Origin: an uncultured bacterium
Lineage (GTDB): Bacteria > Bacillota > Limnochordia > DTU080 > JAAYLA01
Direction: 5' to 3'
Assembly (NCBI GenBank): GCA_937983075.1
Contig: CALKAQ010000031.1
Span: forward strand, 1 to 64,000
Length of the DNA stretch: 64,000 nucleotides
Part shown: positions 26,536-34,492 of the stretch, in pieces
Position numbering within the stretch: the stretch's first letter is position 1
Layout: each line of letters begins with the position of its first letter
Notes under the pieces: model-generated
Databases searched by the model: none
The model's input: the letters and a program-made list of their open reading frames with translations, nothing else
What the model was told of the DNA's origin: nothing
Translations under genes and position numbers: made by a program

Positions 26536-26882
26536 TTCAATGCCCCCTTTTTCCAGGCATATACAAGGCCGTCCAGGAGCATTACGAGGAAAATAAACAT
26601 CAAAATGAATGCATAAAGCCCGAGCTCACGCAAAACAACGGCCCAGGGATACAGGAAGATGGTCTCGACGTCAAAAATGACGAACACGAGAGCGTAAATG
26701 TAATATCGGGAATGGAAGTTGATCTGTGCTTCACCGATGGGATCTTCGCCGCATTCGTACGGTGACAGCTTGGCAGGGTAAGGGCGGTGAGGCCGAATCA
26801 GTCTGCCGATAAGCAAGTTGATGACAACGAAAGCTGCGCCGAGCACCAAAAACACGGCTACGTCTGTATAGGCTTCAAGCAC
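26526..26882 (-). CDS. nuoA: NADH-quinone oxidoreductase subunit A
   Basis: NuoA is a three-helix membrane subunit and the first gene of the complex I operon. Conserved residues are visible in PYECGEDPIGEAQINFHSRYY (split by the conserved Cys) and VFVIFDVETIFLYPWAV. The GTG at 26882, with GGGGAGG ten bases upstream, gives 118 residues; an ATG at 26915 is in frame but precedes that SD. The operon promoter lies about 120 bp upstream. Confidence 0.95.
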   Translation of the reverse strand: MLEAYTDVAVFLVLGAAFVVINLLIGRLIRPHRPYPAKLSPYECGEDPIGEAQINFHSRYYIYALVFVIFDVETIFLYPWAVVLRELGLYAFILMFIFLVMLLDGLVYAWKKGALKWV

Positions 26883-27004
26883 GAGGATAGGCCCTCCCCA
26901 TACATGGTATGGCACAACGTGAAACTTGCCGCTAAAGATATAATGAATGAATTCACAAAGCGATTCGCGCCAAAACTAGTCCCTTAGTCCGTTTTGCCGC
27001 CCTC

Positions 27005-27033
27005 ATTATACTGGCTGCCTATAGCAGTGTCAA
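27005..27033 (-). promoter_or_regulatory. Consensus sigma-A promoter of the nuo operon
   Basis: On the minus strand TTGACA (27033-27028) and TATAAT (27010-27005) are separated by exactly 17 bp, a perfect consensus vegetative promoter. It faces the nuo genes and is the strongest promoter match in the window. Confidence 0.92.
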
Positions 27034-27094
27034 CAACTCGCACAATGCCGTGGAGCCTTTCTGAAAGGCATTTTGACGATGTCCTGCCTGGAAT

Positions 27095-27130
27095 TGCCAG
27101 CGTTGGCAGGACTGCCTTGGCAGGTACGCC
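27095..27130. repeat. TTGGCAGG direct repeats with inverted TGCCA/TGGCA elements between nuo and pgsA
   Basis: Two 14-bp direct repeats (TTGGCAGGACTGCC at 27103-27116 and TTGGCAGGTACGCC at 27117-27130) follow each other without a gap. They are embedded in inverted pairs TGCCA-N4-TGGCA (27095-27108) and CTGCC-TT-GGCAG (27112-27123). The second repeat overlaps a candidate pgsA -35 element, so this looks like a protein-binding site for a regulator of pgsA or of both divergent units. Confidence 0.5.
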
Positions 27131-27146
27131 GTTCATCGCTTATGGT
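27117..27146 (+). promoter_or_regulatory. Possible sigma-A promoter of pgsA
   Basis: TTGGCA at 27117-27122 and TATGGT at 27141-27146 are 18 bp apart, about 50 bp upstream of the pgsA start. The -35 lies inside the direct-repeat array. Confidence 0.45.
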
Positions 27147-27194
27147 AAGATATTGGAATGAAGCGTTGGCTCTTAAAAGACGGGAGGTTCTTTT

Positions 27195-27710
27195 GTGACG
27201 CTGGCCTCGGTGATCACCCTCGGGCGAATTTTTTTGGTCCCGGTCTTTCTCGCACTGCTGTTGACAGCGGAGCAGTTGACGTATCGCGTACCTCTCGCTG
27301 TCGCCGTTTTTGTTTTGGCCGCGGTTACCGACGGTCTTGACGGTTATGTGGCCCGTGCGCGCCGTGAGGTGACCAAGTTCGGTGCCTTAATCGATCCGGT
27401 CGCGGACAAATTGCTCATATCGTCCGCGCTCATTGCTCTAGTCGAGCTCGGTGAAGTGTCGGCTTGGATAGCCGTGCTGATCATCGGACGCGAATTTGCG
27501 GTTTCCGGTTTGCGAATCGTCGTAGCCAGTGAGGGCGGAGAAATCCCGGTGAGTCGCTGGGGCAAAATCAAAACCTTTTCGCAGATCATCGGTATCGTCG
27601 GCGTACTTCTCGGAATTCCGGGGGGAACCGTCATTTTGTGGATTGCATCGGGAATAACCGTCATTTCCGGTATCGATTATTTCATTAAAGCACAGATACA
27701 CCTGCGCTGA
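27195..27710 (+). CDS. pgsA: CDP-diacylglycerol--glycerol-3-phosphate 3-phosphatidyltransferase
   Basis: PgsA makes phosphatidylglycerophosphate, the committed step to phosphatidylglycerol, in the cytoplasmic membrane. The 171-residue protein has four to five membrane helices and the complete CDP-alcohol phosphotransferase motif DG..AR........G...D...D in DGLDGYVARARREV and KFGALIDPVADK. GGGAGG precedes the GTG start. Unlike in Bacillus, it is not next to the RodZ-like gene or cinA. It is transcribed alone and ends in a strong terminator. Confidence 0.95.
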   Translation: MTLASVITLGRIFLVPVFLALLLTAEQLTYRVPLAVAVFVLAAVTDGLDGYVARARREVTKFGALIDPVADKLLISSALIALVELGEVSAWIAVLIIGREFAVSGLRIVVASEGGEIPVSRWGKIKTFSQIIGIVGVLLGIPGGTVILWIASGITVISGIDYFIKAQIHLR

Positions 27711-27714
27711 CGAC

Positions 27715-27760
27715 GACAGGGACAGGCTGCTTCGCCTGTCCCTGTCGGTTTGGGTTTCTG
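27715..27760 (+). terminator. Intrinsic terminator of pgsA
   Basis: A perfect 13-bp stem (GACAGGGACAGGC/GCCTGTCCCTGTC, 27715-27746) with loop TGCTTC is followed by GGTTTGGGTTT. The stem is very stable although the T tract is interrupted. Confidence 0.85.
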
Positions 27761-27829
27761 CATGTACAAACGTGCCGGGCGTATCGAGTGGGGATTCGTA
27801 CGTCGCAGAGGCCGAAGGTGAGGAACGCC

Positions 27830-28552
27830 CTAAACGGCTTCTTCGTCCAGTGAGGCGTCGGATGGCGTACTGAGATTCGCCTGTAGTTCATTCTCTAGCT
27901 GCTCGAAGAACGCGTCTTTGTTCCCGAAAGCATAAACGATTTGTCCGTACTTTAAACCTGCCTCCCGAGCAACGGCAGCGAGCGTCAGCCGCTTGCCTTG
28001 TTTGCGCATGCGTATGCCGGCTTCCAAGGCAAGTTTCGCAGCTTCCTCCTTGGCCAGGCGGCCTCGATCCGGCTCGTACGGCATCGGAATGCGACCGCCA
28101 CGATTGGAGGCTAAGGGGCTCGCCATTTGCTTGACGTTGTCGAGATCTCGAAAAGCTTCAAGAGTAAAGCGATCGATGCGTTTGATGCCGGCTTCGATCG
28201 CACCGAGACGGGCTTCAAGCCGATCCAGTCGTTCATGTAACGAATCGAGACGTTCGAGCACTGCGGCGGTCTCCTCCTTATTCTCAGCATGTTTCTTGTA
28301 GCTCTGGCGATTCGAGGCATCGCGTGAGCCCAGCTGAATGAGCCAATCGAGGCAGTTGCTCAGGGCTGAGAAAGTTTTGATCCCTAATTCTTGATAAAGC
28401 GCGTCTGTAGAACGGAAATCGTAAGGCGTTTCTGTCGCTGCTGTCTCCTTGGCTGCCGGAAAATTGCTCGTTCCAAAATGTCTGTCGAGTACACGCTCCG
28501 CCGTCGCTTGTCTCTCCAGTGATTCATAGTAACGCTGTTTGGCTTCTCTCAA
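27830..28552 (-). CDS. Unfamiliar coiled-coil protein with C-terminal TetR-like helix-turn-helix
   Basis: I do not recognise this 240-residue protein as a named family. Residues about 1-85 are mixed and helical. Residues about 90-135 form a heptad-rich coiled coil (repeated RLD/RLE units). Residues about 165-230 resemble the DNA-binding domain of TetR proteins: KLALEAGIRMRKQG, then TLAAVAREAGLKYGQIVYAF and GNKDAFFEQLENEL. TetR proteins normally carry this motif at the N-terminus, so the order is reversed and no ligand-binding domain follows; the end is a short acidic tail. The TTG start has AAAGGAG eight bases upstream, good evidence that it is translated. Probably a DNA-binding protein; function unknown. 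Confidence 0.75.
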   Translation of the reverse strand: MREAKQRYYESLERQATAERVLDRHFGTSNFPAAKETAATETPYDFRSTDALYQELGIKTFSALSNCLDWLIQLGSRDASNRQSYKKHAENKEETAAVLERLDSLHERLDRLEARLGAIEAGIKRIDRFTLEAFRDLDNVKQMASPLASNRGGRIPMPYEPDRGRLAKEEAAKLALEAGIRMRKQGKRLTLAAVAREAGLKYGQIVYAFGNKDAFFEQLENELQANLSTPSDASLDEEAV

Positions 28553-28789
28553 GGGGGATACTCCTTTCGGAAGAGCTAAAGCGCCTTTTCATTCATTGTA
28601 TGTGCGGCTGACGGGGTTTCTATTCCTAACGAAGGATATTTCATTGAAACAGTTGATATAGAAACAGGTGTAAAATCTAGCGAAATGGGGCATACGGAGG
28701 TGTGGGTGAGCATCCCGCTAACCTATGGGATGGCGGGATGCTCCATTCGAGGCAGAGTGCGGGCCGGCGCTTCCATTGGTGATCCCGCC
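28553..28789. other. Intergenic region with an 11-bp inverted repeat
   Basis: Between spoVT and the HTH protein gene, GAGCATCCCGC and GCGGGATGCTC (28708-28743) form a perfect 11-bp stem with a 14-nt loop. It could end the spoVT transcript on the minus strand but has no T tract, so an operator or processing hairpin is also possible. An AT-rich stretch at 28620-28680 probably holds the promoter of the HTH gene. Confidence 0.5.
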
Positions 28790-29317
28790 TTAACCCAGCT
28801 GTTTCGAGAGGAAATCGGCAGCCGTCTGGCACAGAGTTCGTTCCAGTTCCCCCATGGGCTTTTCTTTTGAAAGAAGGATGACGCTGCCAACCAGGTCGCC
28901 TTCGTGAATGATGGGGACGACAAGCTGGTGGGCGTCCTCAAAGCCGGGGATAGGCAAGGTTTGATTGGCCTCCGAACTGTTGAATATAGTACGCTCCTCA
29001 ATGAGATCGGAAAGCTCATCGGGCAGGTTTTTTCCGAGATACGCTTTTTTCCCTGTACCTGCTACTGCAATGTACGAATCCCGGTCGGTAATCAAGCAAA
29101 CGTGTTTGGTCGATTCGAACAGGGACTCGGCATATTCCTGGGCGAAGTCTTCGAGATCGGCGATCGGCGAGTATTTCTTGAGAATGACTTCGCCGTCGCG
29201 ATCCGTGAATATCTCTAGTGCATCCCGCTCACGAATGCGGAGGGTGCGCCGGATCTCTTTGGGGATCACAATGCGCCCCAGGTCATCGATGCGTCTTACG
29301 ATACCCGTTGCTTTCAT
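28790..29317 (-). CDS. spoVT: Stage V sporulation protein T, AbrB-type transcription regulator
   Basis: SpoVT is the forespore regulator that tunes SigG-dependent genes. The 175-residue protein has an N-terminal AbrB-type swapped-hairpin DNA-binding domain (MKATGIVRRIDDLGRIVIPK, EIRRTLRI) and a C-terminal GAF-like domain with ESTKHVCLITDRDSYIAVAG. GGGAGG precedes the ATG. A TGGATA about 60 bp upstream, followed by an AT-rich -10-like CTAAAAATTA, loosely resembles a SigG promoter, which would fit known SigG control, but the match is imperfect. Confidence 0.96.
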   Translation of the reverse strand: MKATGIVRRIDDLGRIVIPKEIRRTLRIRERDALEIFTDRDGEVILKKYSPIADLEDFAQEYAESLFESTKHVCLITDRDSYIAVAGTGKKAYLGKNLPDELSDLIEERTIFNSSEANQTLPIPGFEDAHQLVVPIIHEGDLVGSVILLSKEKPMGELERTLCQTAADFLSKQLG

Positions 29318-29834
29318 TGGTGCATTCCTCCCGAGACTAATTTTTAGCAGGGAGTAGTGAAGTATCCATGCGCTGACCAGGAAAGTTGTGCCGCCAATGC
29401 CTAAAGCGCAGGTCAGAGCGGGGAGCGCATGAGAAAAAACGCACTCGGCACGTGTGCCGGAACGACGTCCCGTTCCACGGAAAAGCTTTCGTAGAGCCTG
29501 TTTACGCTAGTGTGTCCAATGAGCTGACCGATGAGTAGCGTGAGTCGATGCGGCGGGGGTATGGAAAAATTTTATAGGCCGCCGGTACCGACAGCTGATC
29601 TAGTGAGAACAGGTTTTGTCGTGAGCTTTTGCCAGCCCAGACCAGGCGGTCCCTATGGTATAATGAGCGTGCTGGTGGAGGCTCGCACGGAGCAGCCAAC
29701 GCTGGCCATTGATAAAGATTACAACTTCATCCTACTGGTGGAACGGAATCTGTAAGGAATGCAACGCTTGGGATCCCTTGGACGCGACGGAACGCGCTCG
29801 ATGGTTTCCAGGCGTTTTATTTTGCGAGGTGAAG
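29318..29834. other. Gene-free 517-bp interval with hairpins and an extended -10 promoter
   Basis: I find no convincing gene here. Visible elements are CGGCAC-GT-GTGCCG (29446-29459), GGAACG-N6-CGTTCC (29459-29476), and an extended -10 element TGGTATAAT at 29657-29664 without a clear -35, facing the downstream membrane-protein gene. A short in-frame stretch before 29835 reads GICKECNAWDPL, a lone CxxC that recalls zinc ribbons but has no SD and no second CxxC. Confidence 0.5.
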
Positions 29835-30389
29835 ATGGTGCTGCAGGGCCTGCGGATTCCCGTCATCGTCGCCGTGTTCGTGGTCAGCCTGGGTCTTGCC
29901 CTCCTCGGCCAGCAGGTGCTGTATGGGAAGCACGTAACGTCACCGATGATTCAAGAGCTCGAGGCCTATGACGGAGTCGTCTCGGTTGAAGTGTTGTCGA
30001 CCGGAGGAAAATCGGAGGTCTGGATTTCAATCGACCAAGGTGTCAATCTGCTGCAAGTTTATCCCGAGTGGGAACAACTTGCTTTGGCCAGGTTGGGAGA
30101 CGATTTTGGCGGCATCCGAATTGTCGACCGTCGTGATGAGCAGCTGTCCGAGGCGTATTACCAGCTGCATTTCGGTATTGCCGAGGCCGTGATGACGGGA
30201 AGGTTCCGTGAGTTGAACGAAGAGGCGGCTCAAATTGCCGCGGACTGGGGACTCGATCGGTATCGCATCGACATCGATGCGACGCGAGTCTATGTCCAGC
30301 TCGAACGAGGCGAGGCATATTTGGTCGAAATCGTTCCGCGCGTATTCTGGCAAAATCATCAGGCAGAAAGGGGGACGGCACTTTGGTAA
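29835..30389 (+). CDS. Single-pass membrane protein of unknown function upstream of the FtsH-like gene
   Basis: I do not recognise this 184-residue protein. It has a short N-terminus, one membrane helix (about residues 8-28) and a soluble domain of about 150 residues that, by the positive-inside rule, should lie outside the cytoplasm. The domain is mixed alpha/beta and contains SVEVLSTGGKSEVWISIDQG and RYRIDIDATRVYVQLERGEA. GAGGTG precedes the ATG. Its stop overlaps the TTG start of the FtsH-like gene by seven bases, so the two proteins are translationally coupled and probably work together at the membrane. Confidence 0.7.
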   Translation: MVLQGLRIPVIVAVFVVSLGLALLGQQVLYGKHVTSPMIQELEAYDGVVSVEVLSTGGKSEVWISIDQGVNLLQVYPEWEQLALARLGDDFGGIRIVDRRDEQLSEAYYQLHFGIAEAVMTGRFRELNEEAAQIAADWGLDRYRIDIDATRVYVQLERGEAYLVEIVPRVFWQNHQAERGTALW

Positions 30390-31924
30390 GGGAAGTTCTC
30401 ATTGGCTTGGCGGCTGCCGCTTTTGTGTTTCTCGTGCTTCAAGGTGTCGATGTCGTGCCGTTCCTCCTTGTCGGCGGCTTTCTCTTGCTGCTGCGATTCA
30501 TGATGGAACAGCGAGAGCAAGGCAAGCGTTTTGAACTCGTAAATGCCGGAAGCGACAGGCGGGAATCGACCGGCGTCACTTTTGCCGACATCGGCGGTCA
30601 AGAGGTTGCCAAAAGGGAATTTCTCGAGGCCCTCGATTTTCTCAAAGACCGAGAATCCGTACAGAAGCTCGGAATTCGCCCGCTCAAGGGCATTTTGCTC
30701 GCCGGGCCTCCCGGAACCGGGAAAACGCTGCTTGCCAAGGCGGCCGCGAGTTATGTCGACGCCGTTTTTATTTCGACTTCGGGCAGCCAATTTGTCGAAA
30801 TGTACGCCGGAGTCGGCGCGCAGCGCATCCGCAAACTGTTCCGCCAGGCGCGGGAGATGGCGCAAAAACAAGAAAAGCCGTACGCGATCATATTCATCGA
30901 CGAGATCGAAGTGCTCGGCGGCAAACGGGGGAAGCACACCAGCCATCTCGAATACGACCAGACACTCAACGAACTGTTGGTTCAAATGGATGGGATGGCA
31001 TCTCAGTCGAGCGGCGTACAAATTTTGGTCGTCGCTGCCACGAATCGCCCGGACTTGTTGGACAGTGCCTTGCTGCGGCCGGGTAGATTCGACCGGACCG
31101 TATATGTCGAGTTGCCTGACCGGGAAGGTCGGAGACACATTTTAAACATTCACACGCGGGGACGTCCGCTCGCCGATGACGTCGACTTGGATATGCTTGC
31201 CCAAGAAACGTACGGGTTTTCCGGAGCGCATTTGGAAAGCTTGGTCAATGAGGCGGCCATTCTTGCCTTGCGCGAGAAGAAAGACCGCATTGAGATGCAT
31301 CACTTCAAAGAAGCCGTAGAAAAAGTGATGATGGGCGAAAAGCTGGATCGCAAACCCCGACAGGAAGAGCGGGAACGCATTGCGTATCACGAGGCGGGAC
31401 ACGCGCTGTTGAGCGAAGTCGTGCGCCCGGGATCCGTCTCGTCCATCACCGTTACATCGCGAGGCAAAGCGCTCGGATATATGCGGCAAGCCCCGGAAGA
31501 CGACCCGTACCTTTACACGAAGGATGAGCTGCTCGATCAAATCGCCGTTTGCCTGGCCGGTGCGGTGGCCGAAGAAGTCTTTTTTGGCAGCCGCAGCACA
31601 GGTTCGATCGGTGACTTTGAACAAGCGGTCGATATTGCTGAACGCCTGATTGCGGCAGGCATGTCCGATCTGGGGATCATCAATCCCGAGACGATCGGCG
31701 CCCAGCGGCTTCACGCACAAGTACAGCGCATTTTGCGCGAGCAGGAGCAATTTGTGCGGCGCCAAATCGAGGCATGCCGCGACAAGCTGCAGGCGGCTGC
31801 CTGCCTTCTGCTGGAAAGGGAACGACTTTCGGGCGACGAATTCCGCGAGATCATCGGAGATCTTGTGCCGCTGCCGCGTGAAAAGGCGGCGCAAGGCAAA
31901 GATACACCGAGCGATGCAGCGTGA
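30383..31924 (+). CDS. Compact FtsH-like AAA membrane metalloprotease
   Basis: This is an ATP-dependent membrane protease of FtsH type, 513 residues against about 610-670 for ordinary FtsH. Two closely spaced membrane helices (residues about 4-20 and 25-41) are joined by only a few residues, so the usual extracytoplasmic domain is missing. The AAA module has Walker A GPPGTGKT, Walker B AIIFIDEIEVLGG and second-region-of-homology ATNRPDLLDSALLRPGRFDR; the protease domain has HEAGH near residue 337. The TTG start follows AAAGGGGG. It is most likely a paralogue of a housekeeping FtsH elsewhere in the genome. Its role is unknown; sporulation or stress proteolysis is possible. Confidence 0.9.
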   Translation: MVREVLIGLAAAAFVFLVLQGVDVVPFLLVGGFLLLLRFMMEQREQGKRFELVNAGSDRRESTGVTFADIGGQEVAKREFLEALDFLKDRESVQKLGIRPLKGILLAGPPGTGKTLLAKAAASYVDAVFISTSGSQFVEMYAGVGAQRIRKLFRQAREMAQKQEKPYAIIFIDEIEVLGGKRGKHTSHLEYDQTLNELLVQMDGMASQSSGVQILVVAATNRPDLLDSALLRPGRFDRTVYVELPDREGRRHILNIHTRGRPLADDVDLDMLAQETYGFSGAHLESLVNEAAILALREKKDRIEMHHFKEAVEKVMMGEKLDRKPRQEERERIAYHEAGHALLSEVVRPGSVSSITVTSRGKALGYMRQAPEDDPYLYTKDELLDQIAVCLAGAVAEEVFFGSRSTGSIGDFEQAVDIAERLIAAGMSDLGIINPETIGAQRLHAQVQRILREQEQFVRRQIEACRDKLQAAACLLLERERLSGDEFREIIGDLVPLPREKAAQGKDTPSDAA

Positions 31925-31937
31925 GGCAGCGAGCACG

Positions 31938-31966
31938 TTGCCTCTGCTTGCCCCTTACGGTATAAT
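31938..31966 (+). promoter_or_regulatory. Sigma-A promoter upstream of argS
   Basis: TTGCCT at 31938-31943 and a perfect TATAAT at 31961-31966 are separated by 17 bp. The predicted start (about 31973) lies about ten bases before a large hairpin. Confidence 0.8.
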
Positions 31967-31982
31967 ACGGAAAGCGACGGAG

Positions 31983-32032
31983 GGCCCTTCGCTGGAGCGT
32001 GCAAGCTCCCGAAGGGCCGCTCCCTTTTATGC
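31983..32032 (+). promoter_or_regulatory. Terminator-like hairpin in the argS leader
   Basis: GGCCCTTCG pairs with CGAAGGGCC and an inner GGAGC with GCTCC around a GTGCAA loop, giving a 14-bp stem with a two-base bulge (31983-32018), followed by GCTCCCTTTTAT. It sits between the promoter and the argS start, so it could act as an attenuator or a 5'-stabilising structure, or end the upstream protease transcript. There is no T-box motif. Confidence 0.6.
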
Positions 32033-32073
32033 TGTGAAGCTTGCAACAGCGTGAAAGTGGGGGAAAATATCGG

Positions 32074-33792
32074 ATGACATCATTCAAAGAACAGGCGATT
32101 GAACTTGTTGCCGCCGGACTCGATCGCCTCGACCCGGGCATTCGGGCGGACAACGGAATCGACGTTGCCCAAATGATTGAGGTGCCGCCGAGCGGCGAGC
32201 TGGGCGATTATGCCTTCCCTTGCTTTGCTCTTGCCCGAATTTTGCGCCGCTCACCCGTGGAGATCGCCCAACAGCTGGCGGAAGTCGTCGAAAAACCGCC
32301 GTGGCTCGCGAAGGTAGAGGCCGTTTCGGGTTATGTCAACTTGACGCTCGACCGCGGTCAGCTGGCGGACGCCGTGCTGCGGGCAGCCATTGAGGAAGGG
32401 CGTTCGTTCGGTTCGGCTCCTGATCGAGGAAAAACCGTAGTCATCGATTATTCCTCGCCCAACATAGCGAAGCCGTTCACGCTCGGACATATTCGCAGTA
32501 CGGTCATCGGTGAATCTTTGGCGAGAATTTTCGAGCACCGCGGCTACAAAGTCGTGCGCGTCAATCACCTCGGCGACTGGGGCACGCAGTTCGGGCGGCT
32601 GATTGTCGCCTATAAGCGCTGGGGCGACGAAGAGCGATTGGCGGAAGGGGCTATCAAAGAGCTGTTCCGCCTGTACGTTCGTTTTCACGAAGAAGCGGAA
32701 AAAGATCCGTCCCTCGAAGACGAAGGTAGAGCGTGGTTTCTGCGACTGGAGCAAGGAGACCGGGAAGCGACGGAGCTTTGGCGTCGTTTTCGCGCTTTGA
32801 GCCTCGAAGAGTTCGAGTCCATGTATCAACGTCTGGGGATTCGTTTTGACGATTACACCGGCGAAAGCGGGTACAACGACGTTCTCGAACAGACGGTGCA
32901 GGCGCTCGAGGATAAGGGCTTGCTGACCGAAAGCGACGGCGCATTGGTCGTGGAGCTCGGCGACGATATGCCGCCTTGCATCATCCGCAAGAGAGACGGC
33001 GCTACGCTGTATGCCACGCGTGACATCGCAGCGGCCATTCGCCGTTACGAAAAAACCCGGTTTGATTGGATGTTTTATGTGGTAGACAGCCGTCAGAGCC
33101 TTCACTTTCAGCAGGTATTCGCCGTGCTGAAAAAGCTCGGCATGGAATGGGCCGACGGCATGGAGCACATTGCGTTCGGGACGCTGATATTCGGGGAGGA
33201 AATCATGTCGACCCGCAAAGGGAACGTCATTTTCCTGGAAGACGTCCTGAACGAAGCGGTGGAACGAGTGCGCCAAATCATTGAAGAGCGCAATCCGACG
33301 CTTACCGACAAAGAGCAAGTCGCCGAGATGGTCGGGGTCGGTGCCGTCGTATTCAACGATCTCGCCCACAACCGGATCAAAGACGTCGTGTTTGAATGGG
33401 ATCGGCTGTTGAACTTTGACGGCGATACCGGACCTTATGTGCAATATACGCACGCTCGGGCTTGCAGTGTGCTCAGCAAAGGACGGGAGCAAGGAGAACT
33501 GCCGCTTGAGAGCGGTTTCGCCGCATACGAATGGGAAGATCAGGAAATCGACCTCATCCGCCTCCTCGGACGTTTTGGCGATGTCGTGGAAACCGCTAAA
33601 GAAGCACGTGAACCGTCCACCGTTGCTCGCTACGTTCTCGATCTCGCCCAGAAATTTAATGCTTTTTATCACAGCAATCGCATATTGGGGAATGAGCGGG
33701 CACCGCTTCGGCTGGCCATTGCCCGGGCGGTCAAAGAAGTGCTCGCGGCCGGTTTGTATCTGCTGAACGTGCAGGCACCGGAAAAAATGTAA
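32074..33792 (+). CDS. argS: Arginyl-tRNA synthetase
   Basis: ArgRS charges tRNA-Arg with arginine. The class I enzyme has about 572 residues from the ATG at 32074 (GGGGG upstream), with an N-terminal additional domain, the HIGH-type signature in SSPNIAKPFTLGHIRST, the family motif RVNHLGDWGTQFG, the KMSKS-equivalent MSTRKGN near residue 376 and a C-terminal DALR anticodon-binding domain. A start at 32041 is possible but lacks an SD. Length is normal (about 550-580). Confidence 0.96.
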   Translation: MTSFKEQAIELVAAGLDRLDPGIRADNGIDVAQMIEVPPSGELGDYAFPCFALARILRRSPVEIAQQLAEVVEKPPWLAKVEAVSGYVNLTLDRGQLADAVLRAAIEEGRSFGSAPDRGKTVVIDYSSPNIAKPFTLGHIRSTVIGESLARIFEHRGYKVVRVNHLGDWGTQFGRLIVAYKRWGDEERLAEGAIKELFRLYVRFHEEAEKDPSLEDEGRAWFLRLEQGDREATELWRRFRALSLEEFESMYQRLGIRFDDYTGESGYNDVLEQTVQALEDKGLLTESDGALVVELGDDMPPCIIRKRDGATLYATRDIAAAIRRYEKTRFDWMFYVVDSRQSLHFQQVFAVLKKLGMEWADGMEHIAFGTLIFGEEIMSTRKGNVIFLEDVLNEAVERVRQIIEERNPTLTDKEQVAEMVGVGAVVFNDLAHNRIKDVVFEWDRLLNFDGDTGPYVQYTHARACSVLSKGREQGELPLESGFAAYEWEDQEIDLIRLLGRFGDVVETAKEAREPSTVARYVLDLAQKFNAFYHSNRILGNERAPLRLAIARAVKEVLAAGLYLLNVQAPEKM

Positions 33793-33810
33793 AGTAGGGA
33801 GCGGTGTTCC

Positions 33811-34428
33811 ATGGCACAGAGCGCGACGCGCGTGGCCCTCATTCGGCATGGCATGACCGATTGGAACATAGCCGGCAAGCTGCAAGGCAGGACCAACGTT
33901 CCGCTCAACGACGTTGGTCGCCATCAGGCGAAGCAGACCGCTGAGGCGTTGCGGACTGAGCCATGGGACGCTCTTTATACAAGCCCCTTGGCGCGCGCGT
34001 ATGAAACGGCGGAAATTATCGGCGGGATCCTCAAGCTGCCGCCGCAAGTCGTGTCCGACTTGACCGAACGAAATTTTGGGCATCTGGAGGGGTTGACCCG
34101 CGACGAGCTCAATCGAGCTTATCCCGATCGTGCGCATGTTGTTCCGGACGGCGTTGAGCCGCCTGAAGCTTTGCGAACACGGGCTGAAACGTGTCTCAGG
34201 CGTCTGGCCGGCGCACATCCCGGCGGCGGAGTTGTCGTCATATCCCACGGCGCATGGATCAACGCCTTCTTGTACCGTGCCTCCGGCGGCAGGCATGGCA
34301 CGGGCGTCACCAACTTGTCCAACGGGGGCATTACTCGCATCGAATTTGACCCCAAGTTCGGATGGAAAATACTGGCGGTCAATTTGACGGCCCATCTCGA
34401 CTACATTCACGGAATAACGGATCGTTGA
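33811..34428 (+). CDS. Histidine phosphatase (phosphoglycerate mutase-like) family protein
   Basis: This is a 205-residue member of the histidine phosphatase superfamily. Catalytic elements are ALIRHGMTDWN (phospho-accepting His), the YTSPLARAYETAEI motif, LTERNFGHLEGL and the second His in VVISHGAWINAFL. Substrate cannot be read from sequence; relatives include alpha-ribazole phosphatase (CobC), small-molecule phosphatases and PhoE of Bacillus. It lies 18 bp after argS with GGGAGCGG upstream and is probably in the same transcript. Confidence 0.88.
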   Translation: MAQSATRVALIRHGMTDWNIAGKLQGRTNVPLNDVGRHQAKQTAEALRTEPWDALYTSPLARAYETAEIIGGILKLPPQVVSDLTERNFGHLEGLTRDELNRAYPDRAHVVPDGVEPPEALRTRAETCLRRLAGAHPGGGVVVISHGAWINAFLYRASGGRHGTGVTNLSNGGITRIEFDPKFGWKILAVNLTAHLDYIHGITDR

Positions 34429-34492
34429 GAGTTAACAGGAAGGTTGTGGGAAGAAGGCGAAATGAAAAAGATGCGCCGAGGGGGTAGCATCT

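Noticed and set aside
28553..28680. SigE/SigK-type promoter (CATACAAT) before the HTH protein gene
   Set aside because: A CATACAAT is present on the minus strand but no -35 element lies at the right distance.
29709..29834. RadA-like zinc-ribbon fragment (GICKECNAWDPL) before the membrane protein gene
   Set aside because: Only one CxxC is present, there is no SD, and the downstream ATG at 29835 has a good SD. Chance similarity is the simpler explanation.
31967..32073. T-box riboswitch in the argS leader
   Set aside because: The leader is too short and has no T-box sequence or specifier stem; only a simple hairpin is present.
32251..34410. Open frame of about 720 codons antisense to argS and the phosphatase gene
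   Set aside because: It spans two well-supported genes on the other strand and its product looks like random antisense translation.
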